Assembly: GCF_025766255.1 (NCBI RefSeq) | Contig: NW_026516703.1 | Span: 267,926 to 331,925 of the forward strand | From: Zychaea mexicana | Taxonomy: Eukaryota; Mucoromycota; Mucoromycetes; Mucorales; Lichtheimiaceae | DNA length: 64,000 nucleotides | Reading direction: 5' to 3' | In this document: positions 23,851 through 34,719 of the stretch, piece by piece | How the letters are laid out: each line of letters starts with the position of its first letter | Numbering within the stretch: the stretch's first letter is position 1 | Notes under the pieces: generated by a model | What the model was told of the DNA's origin: nothing | What the model saw: only the letters and a program-made list of their open reading frames with translations | Database searches by the model: none | Made by a program: the position numbers and the translations under genes

Positions 23851-25100
23851 CAACACCACAGCATACGTCAAGAACAGTGGTTTTTCGAGTCTACTTTTTA
23901 AACAGGAGGTCGGCCCATATCCTCGGTAACCATTTTTTTCTTCGCAATCATTCTCGCAATTCAGGCGAACACAGAAGGTGAAAAGGCGTGTCAAAGTGTG
24001 ATAAAGCGCGTTGTGATCGTGTTACTGTCGGCTACGATACAGATTGTACTCCGCTTTGTTTAGCACAGAGCTGTGGGTGGGCAAAAAAAATAAGGAACTT
24101 GTCAAGCACATGAAAAAAAGGCAAAGCAAAAAATATAAAGCGGTAAAACGTTTATGAGAAGAGTGCGAAAAGAAAAAGATTGTTTTATTTTGTTTATCAT
24201 TTTGTTTATTTGTGTTTAATAAAAAATAAAAAGTTCGTTTTAATTATCCCACCACATACCCGAAGGTACGTGTCCACATTCCCACTGGTACATTGCAAAA
24301 GATTTCCTCCGAGCGGACCACTGAATCCAGCCAATCCTCAGAATCCTCTTGACAATCGCCAGCACAAGCATATGACCCGATCATGGCACAGAGCAGTGCA
24401 TCTGTACTACAGACCAAAGCTGTACCAAAACGAACTGAAGAGAAGAAGAAAAAAAAAGAAAGGCGAAATTGCTCGCTTTATATAGACATTTTTTCTCGTT
24501 CGGGACTTCAAATCCCCGTGAATTTTCATTGGCCCAGATAACGGGTTGCGTATCAACTTGTGGGTTGCCTACTATGGCATAACAAAAGATGCAGCACCAA
24601 AGGAAATGAAAGGAGGAGTGGTACCTGATGGTCAAGTAGACAAGCGTGCTTCGGCGGTAGTGGTACGTGTCTCTCACTATGGCAGCTGTACCTCCGATGC
24701 TGTCGCCGCTTGGTTGTGAGGGGTCCGTGCACGGCACCGTGTCAAGCGAAAACAAAGACACGAATGCAAATGAGCAAGTAGATTCACGGAAGAAATGCTT
24801 TTCTGCGAGCAATAAAATGATGGAAATAGGAGTAACTGACAAGGTAGACAACCTAATAGGCTCTCCAGCATCAGTTGTTTAGTGAATATCAAGGACACGA
24901 TCCTCCCAGCAGCCAGTTTCCATTCTTCACCCAACAAGGTAAACAGTATAGAGCGTAGTCCACAGACGATTCCATTTTGCTAGTATCTTTTGACTGCGTG
25001 TGTGGTGTGCGGAATAGATACAACACACACTTGACCCCAACGCTGCAGTATATAGAAAAAGACCCGTTATCTTTCATTGTGAAACGTGCTTGACTACTGT
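23851..25100. other. No confident gene; possible minus-strand exons at 24240-24900
   Basis: On the minus strand, 24420-24250 reads as an open exon ending VPVGMWTRTFGYVVG before a stop, preceded by an acceptor-like GGTACAG. Another open piece lies at about 24770-24640, before a GTACCA donor. I cannot join these into a convincing gene and see no domain. Confidence 0.25.
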
Positions 25101-25198
25101 CACCATAGGAAAAATGTGTGCAAAAATGTTCAAGAATGTGCGGATTTTGTGCAGTGTGCGGTTTTAGGTTCATTTTTGCACACTTTCACACACAGGGA
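25101..25198 (+). repeat. Left TIR and subterminal GTGTGC repeats
   Basis: TIR at 25101-25121, then copies of TGTGCGG, TGTGCAG, TTTGCACAC and CACACAC in both orientations. Confidence 0.75.
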
Positions 25199-25355
25199 GA
25201 TTAATTAATGCAATAGATTTCGTCCCTGAAAAGCTCTCCTGGTCGATCCTTTTCTTCTTATACCCAGTGAGCATTGTCTCTGAAAGAAACTTCTCTTGTT
25301 CAATCCTAGTACAAACAGTAAAATACCTTCCAGCTATTCAAGTTAATTTACAACA

Positions 25356-26457
25356 ATGCCTAAAAGCTTTGATTATGAGTGCCCCATCTGTGGTTACTTC
25401 TTTAACAATGCCGAGACCAATCAAACTTCTCATACAAAAGCGTGTGGTGAAGCTATGGCTAGACGTGTATTTACTGAGTTGGGTGATGCTACATTGAGCG
25501 GTAGAAGTCAGCATGACGTGAGTATGTTATTATTTATTTACTTCTACAAAGCAAAAAAAAATATAACTGCGATTTTAATGTTTAGTTGATTGACAATGTC
25601 GCTTGGCAGAGTGATGACAGAGCATCGCCTGAGCACTGGCTATCTCTTGTGAGTTCAGTTTATACTTCTTTGCGTAAATGTGATGTAAGAGACTTAAATT
25701 TCGCTGTTAAACTGTAGCAAAATGAGAATGTCAATGAATTCTGTGATGACGGAATGGAGCTTGATCAGGACGTTGATTGGGATATGCAATCTGATGGCCC
25801 AGTTTCTGATCAGCAAGAACGGGATGCTATGATTAACGACAGTATGGAAGGTGTTGTCGACGAGTCTTTGGATATGAGTGTTGGTGCAAGTGGTGATACA
25901 GAACAAGTGCGATTGCCCGATAGACAATCGGATGAGGGCGGGGATGGATATGAAACGTGCAGTGAAGAATCAGATAGCGATGGATATGACGATACGCCTG
26001 ACGCTGATGCATTCTCGACAGCACCACTTAATGATGGGGAATACGATTACGACTTTCGCTTACATGCTATAACCACAGTCGAGAAAAATATACCATTGGC
26101 TACCAGCATCCATCAACTTGCTCTTGAGAGTAAAGTCCCACGCTCCTTTATGGAGAAGCTCATTGAAGAATTCAATGATTATATTCGCGGTCATCTACCT
26201 CTGCTACCGTCCCACTACAAAGTAAAACAGACTTTGCTTAGTAACTACCCTGTTAAACCCGTTCCTTACGATATGTGCCCAGAACGTCCTCCTCGAGTAG
26301 CTTCAAACAAAGCTTTTATACTAGAATCAATGTATGTTATTGGTTTCTTTTGTTGGTTTCTTCATGTTCTTTTTATTGTGTTTCTAGAACGGATGTTATA
26401 CATACAGCGAGCGTTCCCTGTTATACTGGTGTCGCATCAGTCGATTCACCATTATGA
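25356..26457 (+). pseudogene. CMC-type transposase, N-terminal part only
   Basis: The first exon encodes a zinc-finger motif C-P-I-C-x(15)-H-x(3)-C, equivalent to the finger at the start of the transposase at 60794. Introns follow at about 25518-25584 and 25649-25717. The third exon is acidic and then carries a block FMEKLIEEFNDYIRGHLPLL...YPVKPVPYDMC, which aligns with FDKFIKRTNKYIKGVLPPLL...YPLEPSEYDVC of the second element. After that the frame goes through one more intron (26328-26387) and stops at 26457. The whole Tnp2 catalytic core (DFNPF, GDYPA, DPMH) is absent downstream, so it looks like an internal deletion. The truncated protein might still be made. Confidence 0.7.
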
Positions 26458-26939
26458 GCCTTTGGTCACAGTGCCTGCATAGTATGTCGGAATGGTCGCT
26501 GTTAGTGGGTTGGATTGGTGACATTGTTGCGTAGTACCAAGGCGGTGTCCAAAAGAAGACCAAAAAGAAAGAGAAAATAAAGACCTCATCAACATGTACT
26601 TACTAAGGGGTATGGATTGCTGCACACCCAATCGGGAAGATATTGTCTGTGAATCTATGCATAATGCATCCCCTTTATTTGTTTGCTGGAAAAGCAAATC
26701 ACCATTTTAATTTAATGTATTTTCTATCCTTTGACTAATTGAGATATATTAACCCCCAAGACGTATACATATCACATAAAACAAAAGCATCATCAGAAAA
26801 ACTATCGCATTCCATTAATCAATCTGTATTGCAATAAGAACTGAACTTGGAAAAGAAAATACTAAATACTTCATTCCTAACGTGAATATCGCTGCTTCCT
26901 TTTTGCGTTTCTTCCACTTTCACATCACCCACATACACC
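26458..26939. other. Element interior between transposase remnant and accessory gene
   Basis: AT-rich sequence with no coding exon seen. The part before the accessory ATG is likely its promoter. Confidence 0.5.
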
Positions 26940-28208
26940 ATGTACTCTGACCCAGCTTACATTAGACTTCTTGAAACTATTGGGGATATCCAAAGAAGCT
27001 TTTCTGAATACAGACGCAAATCCGAAGAAGATCGTGAGCAACTACGCGATATCATCTATCAGACACAGGAAGATCGCTCTGAATTATTGGAAAAGGTCAA
27101 CTGTATGGCAAAAGAAATGGAAACAATGAAGACTCTCCTGCGTTGCGCTCTTCAAGAGAACGCAACTAGTCCTGTTGACCTGTCGCATGTGCCAGCATCA
27201 CGCTTACCGACCTTTCCTCCTCTCGAGCGTACTACAGAACAGCCAATGTACAAGAATAACAAGGGGCAAATCGTTGATATGCAATTTGGCTAGAACTTAT
27301 TCAAGTCATTGTCAAAGAAAGCCTTAGGCCCTGGATACAAAGAACAATACTTCAGATTGATGAAAGCCAGCTGTAAACCACTTGCGGAGCAAGCATACTT
27401 GACGCTGATGAATAAATATAAGATTAAAAACAAACAGTTGCCTCGTTTTTGGAAGGACGTTAGCACCGACATGCAGCTTATTACTTTACAAGAGTTTGAG
27501 CAGGCAGCGCAACCATACCTTCCTCTGGCCATGTGCGTAGACCACTGGGGGGCGCGTCTATTTATCCGAAAGTTCTGGCTGAAGGGTGACGATGACTCCA
27601 CGGATCGTAAGTAACACACTATCAAAAAAAGCTGGCTGTTTATGTCAACTATAACTTCATTGTCAAAAGAGCAGAACCCGGCATCATCATCAGCAACAAC
27701 AACGACATCATCATCATCACCAGAAGTAGAAGCAGCAGTAGCTTCACCATCGCCATCACTATCATCATCGTCGTCATCGTCAGTAGAGGCAGCAGCAGCA
27801 CCATCATCTTCGTCATCAGTAACAGCAGCAGCAGCAGCACAAGTCGTCACAGGGAATGCTAGTATCACGGTTGGGCAACAGTAAGAATAAAAAAATCTTG
27901 TACTTACATCACATTACACTTTTATAACTCTGTAATTTAATAGAGCTGAGCGTCGTCGTCAACCCTTGCTTCCGTTGCCGGATGTTGCTCATACGGATGA
28001 TGAGGAAGAACAGCAGCAACCGAGACCAACAGCAAAGGGACAAAGAAGAACAGCTTCAGGTAGGCAGTGTATGTATATACTCTTCAAGTTACCTTAAACG
28101 TATTCATGACTTCGTTCTTCGTTCTTAATGATTCTTCATTGAATAGTGGCTCATGATACTGAGAACGAAGGACGGCGCAGACCACGCAAAACTGGCAAGA
28201 AAAAATAA
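26940..28208 (+). CDS. Transposon accessory protein: coiled coil plus WGARL-motif domain plus basic tail
   Basis: I do not know a named family. Starts MYSDPAYIRLLETIGDIQRS. Residues about 10-75 form a charged coiled coil. After an in-frame TAG at 27291-27293 the same frame continues (NLFKSLSKKALGPGY...) into a domain with FWKDV...TLQEFEQA, then PLAMCVDHWGARLFIRKFW at 27525-27580. This matches ATWSDL...TQQRKAIVLLE...PLKACAGYWGARLILVRAFF of the accessory gene at 59016-60588. Exons from about 27670 add Ser/Ala-rich and acidic stretches and end in a Lys/Arg tail (RRRPRKTGKKK), probably nuclear and DNA-binding. By position it could play a TnpA-like role; that is inference. The TAG may be a mutation or may fall in an unrecognised intron. 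Confidence 0.6.
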
Positions 28209-28639
28209 TTTTGGTGTAAGTATTGTTATCGTGATCTGCTTTTGCGTGTTTTCTGCTCGTATCGCTAAAATAAAACAATTCCTTTATTAACAAGGTCGTC
28301 TATCCGCTAAACTTCTTTTTTAATTACGATAAAGTCTGTACTACTACACAATTTTTGTTCCTCTCTTCTTCCGTCATAGTCTTTGCATCGCCATCGTTCT
28401 TTTATTGTTTGTTTCCCTATGAATATTCCCATAACAGATTTTTGTTGTCCTAAAAAATAAAAATAAAACGCTATATCTTATATCTATAAAAAAGCAATTG
28501 AATAGTATGTTTGGTCTAATGATAATCGAGAGTTACTTTCTGTCGTTGTACGGCTCGTCCAGTGAGAAGCCTGTTTTTGGAGATATGCTGTTTATCTACC
28601 CAATGAAACGCTAGTGTTACTCTGTCAGACGTTGAAGGT

Positions 28640-28788
28640 GTGTGTAAAAACGTACGAAATCAGCACAATTGTGTGCAATGAGTGTGCGAAAGGATACATA
28701 TTATCCTGCACAAAGCTGTGTGCAAAAAATGTCGTAGACACACATTCTTACACATCGCTCAAATTCCGCACACTTTTTTCCTATGGTG
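28640..28788 (-). repeat. Right TIR and subterminal repeats of the CMC element
   Basis: TIR at 28768-28788 with inward GTGTGC/GCACAC motifs at about 28639, 28672, 28685, 28708 and 28768. Confidence 0.75.
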
Positions 28789-29223
28789 TGTTGCTTTATA
28801 ATTTTCCCCATCCGCCAATAGTTCTCTGAACTACGCAGTGCAACCTCCCTCCCTCCATCCTGAAGTTATACTCTATCCGAGTAAGTTATGTATGTGCTGC
28901 CGCAGATAAGTTGACCCGCTCATGATGAGTATACGCTGCCACTAGTGAAGTTGACTCACACTTCATTGATTTTCATTGCAGCTGACAAAGTTAATCGGTT
29001 CGTTAGTTTTTGTGCGGGTTTTACGTTTTTTTTTGAACAGCGTTCAAGATCCATTGAGACGATCAGGAGAATAACTCTATAAACGATGACTTCCTATATT
29101 ATATCTTTTTGACACTTTTGCGCGTAATGTCTTTCTCCATTTCTAACCTTGTTTACTCGCTATCCCTTTGTGCATTCGAGTATAAAGTAAAATAGCCAAG
29201 TCGTTGCGTCACAGTGCGCTTTC
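28789..29223. other. Unassigned spacer
   Basis: No gene or clear repeat is visible between the CMC element and the next repeat unit. Confidence 0.5.
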
Positions 29224-29765
29224 AACGGAAAGAAAGGTAATGTCAACTTGAGGCATGTAGTGTTTGCTGACGGGTTACCTCAAGTTTATCTAACAGAACA
29301 AAGAACAGTTCAAGTAAATTATATGTAGATGATACTTTCTGTACATTCTGTGTCACTCCTGCAATCATTCGGAAAAAGAACGTATGTGTTGAACAAACTT
29401 ATGGTATCAATAATGACAATGGATACGATCTCTGCAATTTGTGGTATACTTCCTGATAAGGTTTTATCTAAAACGGCAAAAATCTACATATACGATGCTT
29501 AACCCTTGGCCTTAATCGCCTAGCAGTATATGGAGCTGACTCGGTCGAAATGATGCGCTTAGGCATTTATTATTGCTGATGATGTTGCCAAACACAGTGA
29601 CTAACCATCTAATTTCTATAAGATTTGACAGCAGCATATGCTGGCGCAATGTACTATTGTAGGATTAATTAACTTGTTCGTGTGTCGCTTTATTGTACAT
29701 CTAATGAAGGCTTATTTTTCACTGATGACTTTATTCATACAAGGCTCTTTTTCCCCAGTTAAAGC

Positions 29766-29790
29766 TATATATATATATATATATATTTAT
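29766..29790. repeat. (TA)n microsatellite
   Basis: About eleven to twelve TA units inside the long repeat copy; the short copy lacks the array at the matching place (about 35290). Confidence 0.85.
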
Positions 29791-30164
29791 ATACCTCTAG
29801 GTTTGAGGTGGATAGCAGTAACGCTGATGGCTCGTTATATCAAGTTTGATGAAGTTTGCAGACCAAACAAATTGCGATAACCGCTCGCACAGACGCAAGA
29901 ACTCGTGCTACTGCCTTCAGTTCGTGTCGTGGTGCTGTTGCGCCTGTAAGTAGGCAGCAACAGAATTGATGCTCGGTCCTGTTTGCAGATGGACAGCCGA
30001 AGCCTAAGAAGAAAAAAAAATTCCCAGATAAACAAATTTTGAGCTTTACAAATTGATAACACTAACAGATGTTATTGACTTACAGGAGAACGAGCATGCT
30101 TTTGATGAACTTTCCTGTGCAGAAAAGGACACGGAAAGCTGCACAGAAAAGAACGCAGAGGGCT

Positions 30165-30260
30165 GCAAGGTAAGAGAAGGCGATGGCGACGGCGACGGTG
30201 ACAAGGGCGACGGTGACAAGCGGAACGATGACAAGCGGGACGATGATGCCGGCGATGACG
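30165..30260. repeat. GAC/GGC-rich low-complexity tract
   Basis: Short imperfect GAYGGCGAC-type units, giving Gly-Asp runs in one frame and Val/Pro/His runs in others. The ORFs across it are probably products of composition. Confidence 0.6.
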
Positions 30261-30633
30261 GAAGAGTCCCAGGATCCCTTTCGCAGATGCTGCATTCTTC
30301 AAGATGTCCACTGTCAGCAAGACAGTTCAACGATGGAGAACCATCGAGGTACAGCTGCAACTTGAAGCGGAGGCATGTGTTGACTATTATGAATTGGGGT
30401 AATAGACATCAGAATATTGGTATTTATCTCAAACATTTTTATAAAGAGAGAACATTTTACATGTGCAAACGCAAGCGTCTGTTCAGCGTCTTCGATCCTT
30501 TGCTTATTGTCATCTTGGTCTTGCTGCTCAGCCAATAAATTGTGCTCATCTCCTGGCGCACGTTGTAATAAACCCGGCAAATTGAAGCAGTTTATTTTAT
30601 CTTTTACATAGTAACGTATGCTTAAATATAGGA

Positions 30634-31902
30634 CTATTTGTACGCAAGAGTTTCTGCCATTCCTATGAGCAAGGTCGAAAGCATGGATTGCTTCGGTGGA
30701 CAAGTACCGAAATCGCTCGCCGTCCGTGCATAGAGCATACTGGCAACGGACGCAGAATGTGCAGCTTGCAAATAAAAAAGGGAAGGTTCCAAACGATTGA
30801 CTACCGGTCGAATGGCGAACTTCACTGCTGGTGGGTAACGCATCCTCAATGCTGCCATCGCCGCCATCTACGTCCGGATGCTCGCTCAACTCCTCGCTCG
30901 TGTCAATAAGTTGAGTACCTCACTGCAGATAGTGGCGCATGAAGAACGTGGCCACGTGGCGATAGGCTTGCAGACCGAGACCAGCACCGGTATATTCGCG
31001 CAAGTAGCTAGTAAAAAATAGTTAAGTATTATGTTAAATATGTGTCTTTTTTTTGAAGATAATTTCTCTTTCTTTATTGATAAGGTGTTGAATACATACC
31101 TATAGAGGTCTTTGCTGAAGATACTGCTCGTGACGACCTTGCCATCAGCGACGAAGAGAAAATCTCGGTAATTCTCTAAGCCGACGTCCACATCTGCTGT
31201 GCCCTCTCGAGTTTGACGAAAAGCGAACGATATTTCCAACAAGCAAACAATGACAACTACAAAGGATTATAACTACCGCTTGAAAGGGTAGACAAGCACA
31301 AAGTACTGTAGGACGATATCACTCAATTCCTTTGTCAAGAATCGAGCAATATATCGATCGGCGGTTCCACGAGACCGACGCTTGTAGTAGTACTGGATGA
31401 GCATGATCTTGCTACGGTACCAGCAATACAGCGCTTCGCACCACGAGCTGGCGAACGAATCGTAGTGCAGGCGACCTCTTCACTAAGAGCAGGCTGGCCA
31501 GAGTAACATGGATAAGCACCATTATCATCATCAGCTTTCGAGCCTGCGCCAACCACCTAAGTACAAGGCATCCAAGTTCCGCACCAGTCGGCTGTCGTTG
31601 AAAGTTACGAATTCGGCCGTATGCTGGAAAGCCAAGTGTTATATTAGCACCAAAAGATATCTGTGATCGAAGGTCGGGTTGTTCGGTCTTGTGAAAAAGG
31701 TGATGTTATGGTCAACCATCTTGATTTCGTCCTCCATCTCATGGAAGCGAGAACGGAAAGACTGCTGCAGTTGATAGCCACGCAATACCTGGTCATTCAA
31801 CTGTTTCCAGCAGTCGACGAGTAGGCGGTTAATACCAACCTGGAGGTTGATTAGGTCCACTTGTGTCGCGCAGTATTGGATGGTCCGGTAATCATCAATC
31901 AC
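30634..31902 (-). pseudogene. Degenerate gene resembling the conserved region next to fungal RecQ-like (telomere-linked-type) helicases
   Basis: Pieces of one protein are spread over different minus-strand frames. From 31902 comes a piece with FTRPNNPTFDHRYL and VTFNDSRLVRNLDALYL. At 31430-31274 is YRSKIMLIQYYYKRRSRGTA, then DRYIARFLTKELSDIVLQYF and VLVYPF. At 31010-30920 is LREYTGAGLGLQAYRHVATF. At about 30770-30640 is LQAAHSASVASMLYARTASD. The order (HRxLP-type segment, GT-x-R-(Y/I)-I-x-RFL, V-x-PF, YRHVA, Q-A-x-H-S) is one I associate with the region accompanying RecQ-like helicases of fungal telomere-linked or transposon-like genes. Frames shift between pieces and at least one intron lies between 31090 and 31010. 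No helicase motifs were found, so only a fragment remains. Confidence 0.4.
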
Positions 31903-32965
31903 CAGAAGCCATGAGTGCTGTCCGCATTGTTTCAGTGAACATGTTCATCACTGTCGAAGCGCCATCGATGAGCCAATACAATGTTTCCCGTTCATTTTCA
32001 CTAAGTATAAGTGGATAGAAGACAAAACTTGCACATTACTTGGGGTAATTGAAAAGATTAGTATATAAAAAAATGAAGCACGGTGTATATAAAGCGAACA
32101 CCATGACAGCATATTTAATTTTCTGTCCGTTGAAATACAAGCTTTATGGTTGAATTTCATATGGTTGAGTACTGCCTCTGCCTATCAAAATGCTACAGAT
32201 ACTTTGATCCGACATTCGACAGGTGAAATCTGACCTGTGAAACCTTTAGAAACAAAAACAGCATGATCTCAGTGCCATAAAAGCTTGACATAACTTAAAA
32301 TCCTGCATAATCGTCCGATCAACCACAAACCCCCGCCCATCTTTTATGTTAGTGTTAAATTTATGCACTGAGATATCTGAGGCCCCTACTATGGTAAAAG
32401 ATATCAAACCTTTGTATTAGTAAAACATGTATTAGTATCGTATTCAAATGGTGAGATATATGAGCCGCGGCAAGACAGCGTCAGTTCACGCAGGCTATAC
32501 TGAATGAACCGCCATGGCAAATTTCCAAAACAAACGACCATCCAAACAAACAAAACATATACCCACTGCCTGTTCCTCCGCATGGACAAAACTCACACTT
32601 CTGAAGTACGCCCGCACTGCCGTGCCGCCAAGCTATCTTTGTCGAACACGTAGCTATGGCACACGCGAGTGATCCTTGGACACCAGTGAAACTGCCGCTT
32701 TAATTACTATCACTTTACGTTGGCATTGCAACACCAACAGCATATTCTTCATCCACTGCATGTCCATTAAATTCGACCGAGCCACATTTTCGCACTTACG
32801 TTCTTCCGACACAGGATCAGACGGATCGTTGTTAATTCGGGATGATCGATCAAACTGCATAATCAAAAGTAACAAACCAAAGACCTCGTTGACAACAACG
32901 TGGATCAATTTGGCGTTTATGATGTAAAAAAAGTGCAACATCCGGTTTTAGCGAAAGAAGAAAGT

Positions 32966-32972
32966 TATAAAA
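32966..32972 (+). promoter_or_regulatory. TATA box of esterase copy 2
   Basis: TATAAAA at the same distance from the ATG as in copy 1. Confidence 0.65.
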
Positions 32973-33052
32973 GGAGAATCTTTCAGTTATATTTCTTTTT
33001 GTTCGCTATCACACATTTATCATCTTTATTATAAGCATCTACTACTACAATT

Positions 33053-33913
33053 ATGAAAACAGCAGTTATTCTCAGCGCACTTTGCCTTGCAACCGCAACC
33101 AGCGTCTCTGCCTTGGAAAAGATCATTGCTTATGCCGACAGTTTCACTGACAATGGCAATGATTACAAGCACAGCGGCTTCCCTGTTTCTCCTCCCTACT
33201 GGAAGGGCCGCTTTAGCAACGGTCCCACCTGGCTCGAGTACGTCGCAGACGAATTGGATGGCCACAAGGTGATTAACTTTGGCCACGGTGGTGCCCCCGC
33301 CGACAATGCCTACATGATGTCCGTCTTCAATGGGTACACTGTCCCTGGCACTGTCCAACAGGTCGAGCAACTTGAAGCCAACGGCACCCCCGAAGATCTT
33401 TACATCATCTCCATTGGTTACAATGACTTGAACGGTATCATCAACCCTGACCAGTACAAGATTGTCAAGCCCGGTTACGGTGTTGAGGATGTTACCGGCG
33501 GCGTTGTCAAGACCGTCAACAAGTTGGTTGAAAAATATGGCGCCAAGCACTTTTTGATCCAAAATTGCCCTCCTTTCTGGCGCTGGCCCGTGGTCAAGGA
33601 CGAGGACAAGGAGCGTGGCAAGGAATTGCAGATCGCCTATAACGATTTGACCAAGCAGGAGCTCGAGAAGATTAAGGGTATCGATGTGCAGTTCCAGGAC
33701 ATCAGCACCTTCTGGAACAACCTTTTGGATCATCCCGAGAGCCTTGGTTTGCGCACGGACAACGGCCCTTGCAACCCTGGTATTGGCAATGACAACCTTT
33801 GCGATGATCCTGAGACTCACATGTACTTTGACAGCTACCACCCTAACAAGAAGGCTCACAAGGCTTGGGGTGAATGGGCTGCCGACGATCTCAAGAAGCG
33901 CTATGACCTTTAA
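33053..33913 (+). CDS. Secreted SGNH/GDSL-type esterase or lipase, copy 2
   Basis: The protein is identical to copy 1 over all 286 residues: signal peptide, Ser30 in an ADS block I, and the Asp260/His263 pair in DSYHPNKKAH. I count two nucleotide differences in 861, both synonymous (AAG/AAA before the codon at about 33535, AAA/AAG near 33861). The TATA box and leader are kept, so both copies should be expressed. It lies between two direct copies of a repeat family, which suggests how the block may have been copied. Confidence 0.9.
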   Translation: MKTAVILSALCLATATSVSALEKIIAYADSFTDNGNDYKHSGFPVSPPYWKGRFSNGPTWLEYVADELDGHKVINFGHGGAPADNAYMMSVFNGYTVPGTVQQVEQLEANGTPEDLYIISIGYNDLNGIINPDQYKIVKPGYGVEDVTGGVVKTVNKLVEKYGAKHFLIQNCPPFWRWPVVKDEDKERGKELQIAYNDLTKQELEKIKGIDVQFQDISTFWNNLLDHPESLGLRTDNGPCNPGIGNDNLCDDPETHMYFDSYHPNKKAHKAWGEWAADDLKKRYDL

Positions 33914-34719
33914 TTATAAGTCCAAACTACTATGTTTAGCTCTTTTTGAATTCATCTCTATTCCTTCCATTTTAAAAATCATATAACCTGACTTGATAAA
34001 GTAATTATTGGAAACAAATTTGAATAAAGCAATGTGACATCTCGCTTCATTGCAAGTTAAACAAATATAAGCAGTCTGCATTATCGGCGTCGTTGCAAGC
34101 CAAGCCATCATCTGTTGCTCCCTTGCAGGGTCGTGAGCAAGACGACGAGCAAAATCGTACGCTTCTTGATTAGTGCTCTATAAAAGATGCCGTTAAACAT
34201 CCAAAAGGTATCAATTGCCATTTGCTGCCGTTTGTAGCCTTTCGGATACCTAAAACCACCTTGCAAGACCCTGCAAGATCTCTGAAGGCACAAACGATAA
34301 TCTGAAAGTTTGGATGCAGTTGTATGATCATCATGTACGATGAGTAATCTTACATTCCACCGATATAGTACTTACCAGCTTTTTCGACGCATTAAGTTTG
34401 TTTTGGGAAGCCACGACAGAACAATAAACTGACTCAGTTAATGCATAGCAATTTTCAGAAATGCTGCTTTTCTTGCAACTATGAAAGCACATTGATATAT
34501 ATAATAACGCCTTGCAGCTTGGACTTACTACTACCCAGAGACGATGTTCATAGCGTTAGAAAGAGAAAATAAAATGGTGAATTACGACGTGTCCGGGGGC
34601 AGAAACTGACGAACCTATCTTGCCAAAGTGCGAAAGCATTAAAAAGTCGGTGACTGGAAAAACCACTATTGAAATATGGTGATTTTGCGGTTCTGATACT
34701 CAAAACGAACGTGTTGAAA

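Larger units (their letters stand above)
25101..28788 (+). mobile_element. CMC (CACTA/EnSpm-like) transposon, 3,688 bp, transposase truncated
   Basis: The termini are inverted: left CACCATAGGAAAAATGTGTGC, right the complement of CACCATAGGAAAAAAGTGTGC (about 20 of 21 match). The flanking bases are TGT on both sides, a 3-bp target duplication as made by CACTA-type elements. GTGTGC/GCACAC motifs are repeated many times in the first and last 200 bp, as expected of subterminal transposase-binding sites. Inside are the 5' part of a Tnp2-type transposase gene (25356-26457) and a complete-looking accessory gene (26940-28208). The transposase core is missing, so the element is probably non-autonomous. 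Confidence 0.8.
29224..32130. mobile_element. Unclassified repeat family, long copy (about 2.9 kb)
   Basis: The left part (29224-29880) and the right part (32022-32130) match, at moderate divergence, the left and right parts of a contiguous 0.77-kb copy at 34720-35486. Shared landmarks are GTAATGTCAACTTGAGGCAT at the left, a TGCTTAACCC(T/C)TGGCCTT block in the middle, and TTTAATTTTCTGTCCGT at the right. The extra 2.1 kb (29881-32021) contains remnants of a helicase-associated gene on the minus strand. I found no clear terminal inverted repeats. It is either an autonomous element with a short deletion derivative, or a short element with an insertion. Confidence 0.55.
32200..34639 (+). repeat. 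Direct duplication, copy 2 (2,440 bp)
   Basis: Same content and orientation as 21408-23850. It is bounded on the left by the long copy of the unclassified repeat (ends about 32130) and on the right by the short copy (starts about 34720). Confidence 0.93.

Noticed and set aside
27649..27868. Met/Leu-rich and Asp-rich minus-strand ORFs
   Set aside because: Products of the CATCAT/AGC low-complexity exon of the accessory gene.
30053..30538. 161-codon ORF with Gly-Asp repeats
   Set aside because: Low-complexity GAC/GGC tract inside a degenerate repeat element; no coding support.
21408..34639. Esterase duplication as an assembly artefact
   Set aside because: Copies differ by scattered substitutions and small indels and have different flanking sequence, so they are real separate copies.
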